Shown: positions 51,418 to 60,349 of the stretch, one piece after another | Layout: each line of letters opens with the position of its first letter | Numbering within the stretch: the first letter of the stretch is position 1 | DNA from: Massilia phosphatilytica | GTDB taxonomy: Bacteria; Pseudomonadota; Gammaproteobacteria; Burkholderiales; Burkholderiaceae_D | Direction of reading: 5' to 3' | Assembly: GCF_002968015.1 (NCBI RefSeq) | Contig: NZ_PUIP01000015.1 | Span: 143,409 to 207,408 of the forward strand | Length of the DNA: 64,000 bases | Made by a program: the position numbers and the translations under genes | The notes under the pieces: generated by a model | Seen by the model: the letters and a program-made list of their open reading frames with translations, nothing else | Databases searched by the model: none | Told to the model about the DNA's origin: nothing

Positions 51418-53081
51418 GGTCCTGGACTCGTCGTTTCGGATAGGGAGCGTTCCATGATGGCAGGCGCGGACGCGCCGGCCGCCGGCCGGGGGCTCGCCGC
51501 CCGCAGGACGGCGTCGAACGCCGCGCCCGGCATCGGCGCACCGAACAGGTATCCCTGCACGAAGCAGCAGCCGTGCGCCCTCAGGTAGTCGACCTGGGCC
51601 GTGGTCTCGACCCCTTCGGCGATCACCTGCAGCCGCAGCGCCGCGGCCATCGACAGGATCGCCTTGACCAGTTCGCTTTTGTCGGCGTCCTGCGGAATGT
51701 CGCTGACGAACGAGCGGTCGATCTTGATCTGGCTGACGGGAAAGCGGTTGAGATAGCCGAGCGCCGAATACCCCGTGCCGAAGTCGTCGATCGAAATCAC
51801 GAGGCCCATCGCGTGCAGGCGCTGGAGCATGCGCGCGACGTCGTCGCTGTCTTCCAGCAGCAGGCCTTCGGTGATTTCCAGCTTCAGCCAGTCCGGCCGG
51901 CAGCCGGTGGCGGCCAGCACGCGCTCGACCGTGGCCACGAAATCGTGGCGGATGAACTGGCGCGTGGAGACGTTGACGGAGACGGCGATCGGCCGCTCCA
52001 GCGTGCGGTTCCGGGCGACGATGGCGCGGCAGGCGGTGGCGAGCACCCATTCGCCGATCTCGACGATGAGGCCGGATTCTTCGGCGATCGGGATGAATTT
52101 GTCCGGGGCGACGAAGCCATGGTCCGGACGGTGCCAGCGCAGCAAGGCCTCGGCACCGACGATGGCGCCGTCGCGCAGGTCGATCTGCGGCTGGAAATAC
52201 AGCTCGAGTTCGCCGTTGCGCACGGCCTTGTGCAGCGCGGCCGCCAGTTCGAGGCGTGTGGACGAGCGGGTCGTCAGTTCCGCCACGTAGAACTGGAAAT
52301 GGTTCAGTCCTTCGCGCCGGGCGTGGGTCATCGCGGACCCGGCGAAGCGGAACAACTCGTCGATGCCGACGCTGTCGTCCGGATACAGCGCGATGCCGAT
52401 GCTGGCCGTGACGACGACCTCATGGCCGTCCAGGAGGTAGGGGGCCGTCAGCGTATCGATGAGCTTGCGCGCGAGGAGTCCGAAATCGTCCGGCCCGCGC
52501 ACCCCAGGCAACAGCAGGGCGAATTCGTCGCCGCCCAGCCGGGCCACCGTGTCGCTGGGGCGCATCTGGCATTGCAGCCGCATGCCTGCCTCGCACAACA
52601 GCGCATCGCCGGCATCATGGCCGAGCGAATCGTTGACTTCCTCGAGGAGGTCCAGGCCGACGATCATGAACCCGAACTGGTTCTCGGCGCGGGCGCCGTC
52701 GGCGATCGCCTGGCGCATGCGGTCGGCCAGCAGCGTACGGTTCGGCAATCCGGTCAATGCGTCGAACAGCGACAGCGTGCGGTGTTCCTCCTCGCGCCGG
52801 CGCAGATCGTCCTTCAGCCTGCGCTGCCGGAGGAACAGGGTGCGCAGCCTGAGCGCGTGGCCGGCCAGCGCCACCGTGCCGGTCAGTCCGGCCGACAGCA
52901 ACGACATCTCCAGCGCCGCGCTCCAGTCCAGGATGCCGTGGCGCCTGACCTGGAGCAGGAATACGACGAGTGCGCAGGCGAGCACCAGGGCGCTGCCGCC
53001 GCCCAGGGCCAATAGCCTCATTTTCAGCGCGTCCGGCCTCCGCCCCGGCGCCGCCATCCGCATCGTCATGCCTGCCGCCAT
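51414..53081 (-). CDS. Membrane GGDEF/EAL dual-domain c-di-GMP protein
   Basis: A 555-residue protein with two N-terminal transmembrane helices (about 22-42 and 55-75), then GGDEF (ARLGGDEFALLLPG; DALTGLPNRTLL) and EAL (VGAEALLRWHRP; SIDDFGTGYSALGYL; VIAEGVETTAQ). Both active sites look intact, so it could make or degrade c-di-GMP. First gene of the operon, overlapping the TPR kinase by four bases, thus linking c-di-GMP turnover to the phosphorelay. Confidence 0.93.
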   Translation of the reverse strand: MAAGMTMRMAAPGRRPDALKMRLLALGGGSALVLACALVVFLLQVRRHGILDWSAALEMSLLSAGLTGTVALAGHALRLRTLFLRQRRLKDDLRRREEEHRTLSLFDALTGLPNRTLLADRMRQAIADGARAENQFGFMIVGLDLLEEVNDSLGHDAGDALLCEAGMRLQCQMRPSDTVARLGGDEFALLLPGVRGPDDFGLLARKLIDTLTAPYLLDGHEVVVTASIGIALYPDDSVGIDELFRFAGSAMTHARREGLNHFQFYVAELTTRSSTRLELAAALHKAVRNGELELYFQPQIDLRDGAIVGAEALLRWHRPDHGFVAPDKFIPIAEESGLIVEIGEWVLATACRAIVARNRTLERPIAVSVNVSTRQFIRHDFVATVERVLAATGCRPDWLKLEITEGLLLEDSDDVARMLQRLHAMGLVISIDDFGTGYSALGYLNRFPVSQIKIDRSFVSDIPQDADKSELVKAILSMAAALRLQVIAEGVETTAQVDYLRAHGCCFVQGYLFGAPMPGAAFDAVLRAASPRPAAGASAPAIMERSLSETTSPGP

Positions 53082-53233
53082 CTTTCCCCCACCCGTGTCC
53101 TGGTTCTTGTTTGACTACCGATCATGCCGCAAGCTTGCCCGAGAATGTGGCTTGTGAAAATCGGGCAGGCTTGATTTTGGGGTAGTCCCGCAGGAAGGCG
53201 TCATCAGGAAATCCTGAGGGGAGGCCGCCGCCG

Positions 53234-55807
53234 TCACAAGCGCATCGCGGCCACGACGGCGATCTGCCGGTCGTTGATCCACGCGCTCTGGGGCCGGGTC
53301 GGGACGCCGTAATAGGCCGAACGGACGGTGCGCAGCAGGTTCGTGCCTTCCAGCGACAGGCTGACGCGGTCGCCGAGGCGGACACTGAGCGACGCGTCGA
53401 GCCACCCGTAGCCGCGCATGTAGATCGGCAACGAACCGACCCCCACGACGTTGGTATACGCACTCAGGAACTTCGCGCGCCAGTTGTAGGCGATACGTGC
53501 CGACAGCGCGTCCTTTTCGTACATGCCGACCAGGTTGACGCTGTGCCGGGAGAGATTCGGCAACGGCTGGCTGCCGCCGCTGTGCACGTAAGTGGCGTTG
53601 GCCTGCATGCCCAGTCCGTTCATCCATCCTGGCAGGGTGTCGAAGAACTGCTGGTAGCCGGCCTCCGCGCCCGCGATGCTGGCCTCGTTGCCGTTGCGCG
53701 GGCGGCTGACCTGGTAGGTGGCGCCGTCATGCGTTTCCGGGCTGCTGACATTGGTGACGAAGCCGTCGACGTGCTTCAGGAACACCGTCGAATACAGCGA
53801 GGTCGTCCGATCGACGTAGCGTTCCACCGCCAGGTCCCAGTTCGTCGAGCGGATCGCCTTCAGGTCCGGATTGCCGGCGCTGCCCTGGTTGAGCGACGGG
53901 TTCACGGTGTTCGGGGTAAGCGTCAGCGAGGGAGACAGTTGGTTGAAATCGGGATGCGTGATCGTCTTCGATGCCGCCGCGCGCAGGTAGAGGCCATCGC
54001 GGAGGCGGTAGCGCAGGTTCGCGCTCGGCAGGATGTCGGTCGTGCCGCTGTCGACGTCGATGGGGACGATGGCGCCGGTGGCGGGCACCGTTCGCGAACC
54101 CGACACTTGTTCGCGGGTGTGGACGACGCGCAGTCCCGCGTTGCCGTCGAACGGCGCGTCCCCGCCCTTGAACGTCGTCATCGCATAAGCGGTGCGCGTG
54201 TCTTCGCGGATGTCCCACAGCGAGAGCGGACTGGCCGACGCCGGTACCCGCGCGGTGATGCCGAATGCATTGCGCAGGCCCGTCGCGTCGCGGGCCGAGG
54301 ACAGGTCCGCCACGAGGAAGCTGCCGATGCCCGGCACGCCCTGGCCCGGGAAGAAATCGCTGTACGGGTTCGGCATCAGGTAACCCGGCCTGTCGGGTCC
54401 CCTCAGCCCGTCGACGTTCGCATCGGCGACGATTTGACCCGGCGCATTGCCGGCGCCGCGCCTGGCGAGGCGCACGCCCGCGGACACGGATGTGAAGAAC
54501 GGATGCGTCATCCGCCAGGTGCCGTCGAGCCGGGCGGCCGTGAGGCTGCCGTCGTACGGACGCGTGCGGTAGGCGACGCCGGTATAACGGAAACTGGCCG
54601 GGTCGAGCAGGTTCGTACCGACGGCGGCGGTGCCGGGAATCTTCGTCGACAGATCCTGCGTGAAGTTCGCGGCCGCGCCGGCGAGCGACGGGCCGGAGTA
54701 GAACAGGTAGTCGCTGCCCGACGTGCGGCTGAGATCGGCCGTGAGCGTCAGTGCGGGGCCGCTCCAGCGGCCGCCGACGGCGACCTGGCGCGTGCGGTGC
54801 GTCGTATCGCGCGCGAAGTTCAGCACGGACAACGGCGCGTTGGTCCAGGTGATGCGTTCCAGGTCGCTCGTTCCGGGAAACAGGACCGGGCTGCCGGCGA
54901 CGAACGTCGGCGATGCCGCGATGTTGATCTGGCGCGAATCCTGTATCGTCTTGAATTCCGCGTAATTCCCTTCGGCGTAAAGCTCGAGCGCCCGGTCCGG
55001 ACGCCATTGCAGGACGAAGGCGCCGGCATTGCGCTCGCGGTCGCCGATGCTCGTCGTTTCCGTCGTGCCGTTCGGGACGACGACGCGCTGCCCGGGAACG
55101 ACGTCGTCGCGCGTGACCGGATTGCCGGCCGACTTCTGGTCCTCGCGCCATGCGCGTTTCTGGTGCGCCAGGCTCACGAGCAGGCCGACTTCGCCGCCGG
55201 CGGCCGCGCGGCGGTCGCTTGCGAGGAAGGACAGCTGCGGCTGCGTGCGTTTGGCGAGGTCGCCGTGGATCATGCGGACCGACCCGGCAATCTGGCGGCC
55301 GCTGAAGTCGAACGGGCGGCGCGTGCGCAGGTCGATCGCGCCGCCGACGCCGCCTTCGAGCTGGTCCGCGGAAGCCGTTTTGTAGACGTCGATGCCGGCC
55401 AGGAGCTCGGCGGGGATGTCTGCGAAATCGAGGTTGCGCCCCGTGCCCGCAGTGAAGACTTCACGGCCGTTGAGTGTCGTTTCCATCTGCGTGAGACCGC
55501 GGATCGCCACGCCCGCGCCTTCGCCGCGATCGCGCAGGATCTGCACGCCGGTGATGCGCTGCAGTGCGTCCGTGACGTTAATGTCGGGCAGCCGGGTGAT
55601 GTCTTCGGCGACGACCGCGTCGACGATCCCGATCCGTTCGCGCTTGATGTCCTGGGCCGACACCAGGCTCGCGCGTTTGCCGTCCACGCGGACGATGGGG
55701 GACTGCGCATCGGCGGCATCCTGCGCGTGGGCGTTACCGAGCCGGCCCAGGGCTATCGCCATGGCTGCCGCAACCTGGCATGGTTTGAATTGTATTGACA
55801 TCATCAT
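53234..55807 (-). CDS. TonB-dependent outer-membrane receptor
   Basis: An 857-residue receptor: signal peptide (ending GNAHAQDA), plug domain (about 50-165, ITRLPDINVTDALQRITGVQ and GLTQMETTLNGREVF) and a long beta-barrel ending in VAAMRL with the C-terminal aromatic/leucine pattern. Plug style matches the TonB receptors that take up carbohydrates or other nutrients in Xanthomonas/Massilia-like bacteria rather than a classical siderophore receptor. Three consecutive ATG codons (55807, 55804, 55801) are possible starts. Divergent from the BtuF-like gene. Confidence 0.9.
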   Translation of the reverse strand: MMMSIQFKPCQVAAAMAIALGRLGNAHAQDAADAQSPIVRVDGKRASLVSAQDIKRERIGIVDAVVAEDITRLPDINVTDALQRITGVQILRDRGEGAGVAIRGLTQMETTLNGREVFTAGTGRNLDFADIPAELLAGIDVYKTASADQLEGGVGGAIDLRTRRPFDFSGRQIAGSVRMIHGDLAKRTQPQLSFLASDRRAAAGGEVGLLVSLAHQKRAWREDQKSAGNPVTRDDVVPGQRVVVPNGTTETTSIGDRERNAGAFVLQWRPDRALELYAEGNYAEFKTIQDSRQINIAASPTFVAGSPVLFPGTSDLERITWTNAPLSVLNFARDTTHRTRQVAVGGRWSGPALTLTADLSRTSGSDYLFYSGPSLAGAAANFTQDLSTKIPGTAAVGTNLLDPASFRYTGVAYRTRPYDGSLTAARLDGTWRMTHPFFTSVSAGVRLARRGAGNAPGQIVADANVDGLRGPDRPGYLMPNPYSDFFPGQGVPGIGSFLVADLSSARDATGLRNAFGITARVPASASPLSLWDIREDTRTAYAMTTFKGGDAPFDGNAGLRVVHTREQVSGSRTVPATGAIVPIDVDSGTTDILPSANLRYRLRDGLYLRAAASKTITHPDFNQLSPSLTLTPNTVNPSLNQGSAGNPDLKAIRSTNWDLAVERYVDRTTSLYSTVFLKHVDGFVTNVSSPETHDGATYQVSRPRNGNEASIAGAEAGYQQFFDTLPGWMNGLGMQANATYVHSGGSQPLPNLSRHSVNLVGMYEKDALSARIAYNWRAKFLSAYTNVVGVGSLPIYMRGYGWLDASLSVRLGDRVSLSLEGTNLLRTVRSAYYGVPTRPQSAWINDRQIAVVAAMRL

Positions 55808-55872
55808 ATGATACCTGAGTGAAACAGCTCTACGCCAATCCTTGGCGCCGATAACCAACAGTGTTTCAATGG
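55791..55872. repeat. Intergenic element, copy B
   Basis: About 82 bp closely similar to 45988-46064, between the divergent TonB-receptor and BtuF-like genes. It contains a perfect six-bp stem CGCCAA-TCC-TTGGCG, and it includes the three ATG start codons of the receptor in inverse orientation. GAAACA and TGTTTC blocks near its two sides are also complementary. Confidence 0.7.
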
Positions 55873-55876
55873 CGGC

Positions 55877-56665
55877 ATGAATACGCTTACCGAATCCCTG
55901 GTCGACGCCGTCGGCCGCCGTCATGCCGCCGCACCGGATGCCCGTATCGTCTGCCTCGTGCCCTCCATCACCGAATTGCTGTGCGACCTGGGCCTGGCCG
56001 GCAAGCTGGTCGGCCGCACCGGCTTCTGCATCCACCCGCGCGACGTCGTCGCCGCCATCCCCAAGGTGGGCGGCACGAAGGACGTCAACATCGAGAAGAT
56101 CCGCAAGCTCGCGCCCACGCACGTCGTCGTCAACATCGACGAGAACGAAAAGCCGACGGTGGATAAGTTGGCCGGATTCGTGCCGCACATCGTCGTCACG
56201 CATCCGAACACGCCGCGCGACAACCTGCACCTGGCGCGCCTGATGGGCGGCATCTTCGGGGCGGAAGACGCCGCCGCGCGCTGGTGCGCGGACTTCGAGG
56301 CCGGGTACGCGGCACTGCACGCGTCGCCGCAAGGACCGGTGCGCACCGTGCTGTACTGCATCTGGCAAGACCCGTGGATGACGGTGTCGAAGGACACGTA
56401 TATCGCGAACATGCTGGCCGAACTGGGCTGGCGCGTGCCGGACCTGGGGACGGACCGGTATCCGCGCTTTTCCTGGTCGCAGGACCTCGTCGACGGGCTC
56501 GATGCCGTATTGCTGTCGACCGAGCCCTACCGCTTCACGGAAGACCATGCGGACGCGCTGGAAAAACAGCTGGGGATTCCCGTCCATCTCGTCGATGGCG
56601 AGATGATGTCGTGGTACGGCAGCCGGGCGCTGGCCGGGCTGCGTTATCTGCAGACGCTCAAGTAA
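55877..56665 (+). CDS. BtuF-like helical-backbone metal-receptor protein
   Basis: A 262-residue protein with the two-lobe cobalamin/iron-binding fold joined by a helix: RIVCLVPSITELLCDLGL, GRTGFCIHP, PKVGGTKDVNIEKIRKLAPT and WQDPWMTVSKDTYIANML. It carries no signal peptide that I can find, so it may be cytoplasmic or use another route, unlike true BtuF. Corrinoid or metal-complex binding is family knowledge, ligand unproven. Its start is divergent from the TonB receptor gene. Confidence 0.85.
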   Translation: MNTLTESLVDAVGRRHAAAPDARIVCLVPSITELLCDLGLAGKLVGRTGFCIHPRDVVAAIPKVGGTKDVNIEKIRKLAPTHVVVNIDENEKPTVDKLAGFVPHIVVTHPNTPRDNLHLARLMGGIFGAEDAAARWCADFEAGYAALHASPQGPVRTVLYCIWQDPWMTVSKDTYIANMLAELGWRVPDLGTDRYPRFSWSQDLVDGLDAVLLSTEPYRFTEDHADALEKQLGIPVHLVDGEMMSWYGSRALAGLRYLQTLK

Positions 56666-57782
56666 AGGAAGTAAAGGCCGGCGCCGCGCCGCGGCGGGCC
56701 CACACGTTGCGCAGCCAGGTCGCCACGGGTTTTTCCACGCAGCGGTGCACGACCAGCGCCGCCGCGCAGGCCACGGCCACGGCGCCGGTCAGCAGCAGGG
56801 CGCCCGACCCGGCATAGTGGAACTTGCGCGCGGCGTCGACGGCGATGCTGATCGCGATGCCGTGCGTGAGGTACAGCGGATAGGACAGCGCGCCCAGCAG
56901 GCCGGCGATGCGGCCCACGCGCAGGTTGCCCGCGGTTTCTGCCGCCACGAGGCCCAGGATGATGCAGGCGGAACTCACGCCGTACAGCAGGACCGGCAAC
57001 AGGCCGTGCTCGGCCATGCTCTTGTAGATGCCGGTATCTTCCACGAGGCCTGTGGCCAGGAAGGCGAGGCCGCCCGCCAGCGCGAGCAGCCGGGGGAACG
57101 GCACCGTGCGATGGCGCAGTACCCAGGCCACGCCCATGCCGAGGAGGAACAGCAGGTTGTAGGGCGAGGCGAGCGTCCTGACTGTATCGCCGAACAGGCC
57201 CGCAAGCAGGTGCAGGTCGACGACGCGCGCCGTGCAGAACACGATCGCCCATGCGAGCAGCACCCAGCGGCTCACGCGCACGCGCCAGATGGCCAGGCCG
57301 AACAGCGCATAGAACAGCACTTCGTGGACGAGGGTCCAGGACTGGATCAGCATCGGCAACTGGGTCTGCGGCAGCAGCAGCACGGATTTCAGCCAGTAGA
57401 CCCACTCGAAATTTCCGGCGAACCAGGTCTTGGCGGTGATCAGTACCATCACGATCAGGTACAGCGGATAGATGCGCGTCGCGCGCTTCCACGCGAACGA
57501 ACCGAGCCGGCCGGGACGGCCGAGGTCGGCGTGGTGGATGTAATGGATGATGTAGCCGGACAGCACGAAGAAGAACGGTACGCCCGCGTGCCCGAAGGCG
57601 AAGAAGCCGCCGAACGGCGCGCCGCGTCCCGGCTGCGCCAGTTCGACGACGTGCGATCCGTGGAAGAAGGCTACCAGCAGGGCGGCGATGCCGCGGGCCG
57701 CTTCGATGGTCAGGAGCTTGTCTGTCCGGGCGGTGGGGACGGCGTGTTGTGGTTGTATGGTATTGGACATGGTGCTCGACAT
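56658..57782 (-). CDS. Acyltransferase 3 family membrane protein
   Basis: A 374-residue integral O-acyltransferase: LTIEAARGIAALLVAFFHGS near the N terminus, GHAGVPFFFVLSGYIIHYI and RATRIYPLYL are typical. About ten helices. It shares only family-level similarity with the acyltransferase at 46058. The start is uncertain between 57782 and 57770 because no strong Shine-Dalgarno is visible. The 3' end overlaps the BtuF-like gene by eight bases. Confidence 0.88.
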   Translation of the reverse strand: MSSTMSNTIQPQHAVPTARTDKLLTIEAARGIAALLVAFFHGSHVVELAQPGRGAPFGGFFAFGHAGVPFFFVLSGYIIHYIHHADLGRPGRLGSFAWKRATRIYPLYLIVMVLITAKTWFAGNFEWVYWLKSVLLLPQTQLPMLIQSWTLVHEVLFYALFGLAIWRVRVSRWVLLAWAIVFCTARVVDLHLLAGLFGDTVRTLASPYNLLFLLGMGVAWVLRHRTVPFPRLLALAGGLAFLATGLVEDTGIYKSMAEHGLLPVLLYGVSSACIILGLVAAETAGNLRVGRIAGLLGALSYPLYLTHGIAISIAVDAARKFHYAGSGALLLTGAVAVACAAALVVHRCVEKPVATWLRNVWARRGAAPAFTSFT

Positions 57783-57890
57783 TGTCCGGAGAAGCGTATA
57801 TGGACGCTCCGGATGACGCAAGCACATTTTTATTTTTGCAACAATTTCGGCGGGCAACGGACCGTGGACAGTCCGTTGCCGCGACGATGA

Positions 57891-58265
57891 TCAGGAATCG
57901 CTGGTCAGGTCTTTATCGGACTCGGCGTCCACGGGCAGCGGCTCGCGCTTGTTCTTGTCGTTCAGTCGGCCGATGGCGCTGTCCAGGGCGCGCTTGAGCT
58001 TGCCGACGGCGCTCGTGATCGACAGTTGCAGGTTTTCCGCATGCGCATGCACGACGACGGGCGCGTAACCCGACACGAGCGCCTCCATCATGCAGTAGTT
58101 GCTGCCGTCTTCGTGCTTCTCCCTGTTTTCGTTGGAGAGGTGCACGTCCACGCGGCGCACATGGTCGCCGAAGCGGCCGATCGCTTCTTCGACCAGGGTG
58201 CGGACGCGTTCGTCGAGGCCCGAATGGCGCTGGATGGTGTTATCTGTGTTGACATTAACTTCCAT
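57891..58265 (-). CDS. HPF/RaiA-family ribosome-associated protein
   Basis: A 124-residue protein with the HPF/YfiA fold: RVDVHLSNENREKHEDGSNY, MMEALVSGYAPVVVHAHAEN and SAVGKLKRALDSAIGRL. Such short proteins bind the 30S decoding region in stationary phase. The start at 58265 has an excellent GGAGGAG; a TTG 12 bases upstream is inferior. The acidic tail (DAESDKDLTSDS) is short. Probably monocistronic. Confidence 0.9.
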   Translation of the reverse strand: MEVNVNTDNTIQRHSGLDERVRTLVEEAIGRFGDHVRRVDVHLSNENREKHEDGSNYCMMEALVSGYAPVVVHAHAENLQLSITSAVGKLKRALDSAIGRLNDKNKREPLPVDAESDKDLTSDS

Positions 58266-58340
58266 AAACTCCTCCAAAAGTGGTCACATTTGCATCGATG
58301 TTACACATTCCGGAGAAAACCCGGCGTTCCGCACGCGCAC

Positions 58341-59012
58341 TCAGGTATTCACGAGGCTCGCCGCGATGTTCACCGACAGGCCGAGGATGACGAGGTTGAA
58401 GAAGAACGCCAGCACGCAGTGGCCCAGCACGAGCTTGCGCATGGCGCGCGTCTTGACCGTCACGTCGGACGTCTGCACGGCGACCGACAGCGTGAACGAG
58501 AAGTACAGGAAGTCCCAGTAGTTCGGCTGCGTGTGCTGGTCGGGGAATTCGAGCGGCAGCGTGTGCTTGTTGGCCGTGTAGTAGATATGCGCGTAGTGGA
58601 GGCAGTACATGACGCCGACCAGCAGCCAGGAACCGATCACGGTCAGCGCCGTAAACCCGTAGTGCAGCGCCTTCAGGTGCTGCGACGCCTCCTTCATGTT
58701 CGCCAGTTCCGTCACGATCGCGTACACGCTCAGGATCGCGCCGACGACGACGGCGCCCAGCACGGCGCCGCCGCTCTCGTCCTGCTTCTCGGCGATCGCG
58801 CGCACCCGGCTGTGGTCGGCGCGGAACATCGTCCACGCCATCGCCAGCAGATAGGCCCAGACGCCGCTGTTCCAGCCGATCAGCGCGCGCCGCAGGTCGT
58901 TGTAGCGCTCGGGGATGAGGACCCCGACGAGCACGCCCAGCACCAGCGCGCCCAGCAGGAAGGGGCGGCTGCGGATGAAGCGCACCAGGAAGCCGGGGCG
59001 ATCGTCCATCAT
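58341..59012 (-). CDS. DUF1345 integral membrane protein
   Basis: A 223-residue protein with about five helices and the DUF1345 C-terminal signature PNYWDFLYFSFTLSVAVQTS followed by MRKLVLGHCVLAFFFNLVIL. Function is unknown. Its ATG overlaps the stop of the MFS gene (ATGA), so the two are co-translated. Confidence 0.9.
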   Translation of the reverse strand: MMDDRPGFLVRFIRSRPFLLGALVLGVLVGVLIPERYNDLRRALIGWNSGVWAYLLAMAWTMFRADHSRVRAIAEKQDESGGAVLGAVVVGAILSVYAIVTELANMKEASQHLKALHYGFTALTVIGSWLLVGVMYCLHYAHIYYTANKHTLPLEFPDQHTQPNYWDFLYFSFTLSVAVQTSDVTVKTRAMRKLVLGHCVLAFFFNLVILGLSVNIAASLVNT

Positions 59013-60301
59013 GCCGCCCCGGCCTTGGCCGCCTGTTCCGCGTCGTGGTGCGGGAAGCGGTCCATGCGCGACAGCACGGGGAACAGCTTCATCCACGTGC
59101 CCGTGACGACCAGCGTGGCGACGCCGCCGAACACGATCGCGCGCACGAGGCCGAACCAGCTCGCGGTGAGGCCCGACTCGAACTCGCCCAGTTCGTTGGA
59201 AGCGCCGATGAAGACGGCATTCACGGCGCTGACGCGGCCGCGGATCTCGTCCGGCGTCTCGTACTGCACGAGCAGGTGGCGAATATAGACGCTGACCATG
59301 TCGCCCGCGCCCAGCAGGAATAGCGCGACGAGGGCGATATAAAAGCTGTGCGTAAGGCCCATCGTCACGGTGGCCGCGCCGAACAGGGCGACGCCGCCGA
59401 ACATCCACGGGCCGACCTTGCGCGTGATGGGCCAGAACGCGAGCGCGATCGAGCACAATGTGGCGCCGGCGCCGGGCGCCGTCCGCAGCAGGCCCAGGCT
59501 CGTCGGTCCGGCATGCAGCACGTCATGGGCGTAGGCGGGCAGCAGGGCGGTGGCGCCGCCGAACAGCACGGCGAACAGGTCGAGCGAAATGGCGCCCAGC
59601 ACGATCGGCCGCGACCACACGAAGCGCAGGCCCTCCAGCAGCGTGTGCCAGCTGACGGGGGCCTTGTTCATCGCCTGCGGTGCGCTCTTCGTGCCGGACA
59701 TCAGCAGCACGGCGATGACGAGCAGCGTGCTCGACACGGCATACACGACGTTCGGCCCGAACACGTACAGCAGGCCGCCCAGCACGGGGCCGGCGATCAC
59801 GGACACCTGGAACGTGGACGAGCTCAGCGCGACGGCCTGCGAAAAATCCTTCGTGTCGACGAGGTTGCGCAGCACGGCCTGCGAGGCCGGCTGCATGAAG
59901 GCGCGCGCGCTGCCGAACAGCACGAGCACGGCGTAGACGGGCCATACGGTCTTGCTGCCGGACAGGGTAAATGCGACGAGCAGCAGGCTGCACAGCAGTT
60001 GCGTGGCCATGCACGCGAGGACGATCTTGCGGCGGTTGTGCGTGTCGGCCACGTGGCCGGCCCACAGGATCAGGACGAGGAACGGTGCGAACTGGGCGAG
60101 GCCGATCAGGCCGAGGTCGAACAGGCTGTGCGTGATCTGGTAGACCTGCCAGCCGATGGCCACGCTCTGCATCTGGACGGCGAGCGTGCCGAGGAAGCGC
60201 GAGGACAGGTAAAACGAGACGTTACGGTTGCGCAGGACGGCGAGGCGCCCTGTCGGAGAAAGCACGGACATAGGTTGGGAGAGGGAGTAGCGGGAATGCA
60301 A
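59009..60301 (-). CDS. MFS transporter
   Basis: A 430-residue 12-helix transporter with motif A-like WAGHVADTHNRRKIVL and AFMQPASQAVLRNLVDT, related to the EntS/DHA3 branch. Substrate unknown. I use ATG 60301 because GAGGG lies six bases before it; ATG 60271 (MSVLSPTGRLAV) has no Shine-Dalgarno. Coupled to the DUF1345 gene. Confidence 0.88.
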   Translation of the reverse strand: MHSRYSLSQPMSVLSPTGRLAVLRNRNVSFYLSSRFLGTLAVQMQSVAIGWQVYQITHSLFDLGLIGLAQFAPFLVLILWAGHVADTHNRRKIVLACMATQLLCSLLLVAFTLSGSKTVWPVYAVLVLFGSARAFMQPASQAVLRNLVDTKDFSQAVALSSSTFQVSVIAGPVLGGLLYVFGPNVVYAVSSTLLVIAVLLMSGTKSAPQAMNKAPVSWHTLLEGLRFVWSRPIVLGAISLDLFAVLFGGATALLPAYAHDVLHAGPTSLGLLRTAPGAGATLCSIALAFWPITRKVGPWMFGGVALFGAATVTMGLTHSFYIALVALFLLGAGDMVSVYIRHLLVQYETPDEIRGRVSAVNAVFIGASNELGEFESGLTASWFGLVRAIVFGGVATLVVTGTWMKLFPVLSRMDRFPHHDAEQAAKAGAA

Positions 60302-60349
60302 CCCTCATTGTGCCTGATGTCCGTGCAGTCTGCTGTCTTGACGGTGGAT

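Noticed and set aside
55791..55872. Cobalamin riboswitch or hammerhead-like RNA upstream of the TonB receptor
   Set aside because: The element is too short for a cobalamin riboswitch and lacks its B12 box; the CUGA and GAAAC blocks are adjacent, with no stem II between them, so a hammerhead core cannot form.
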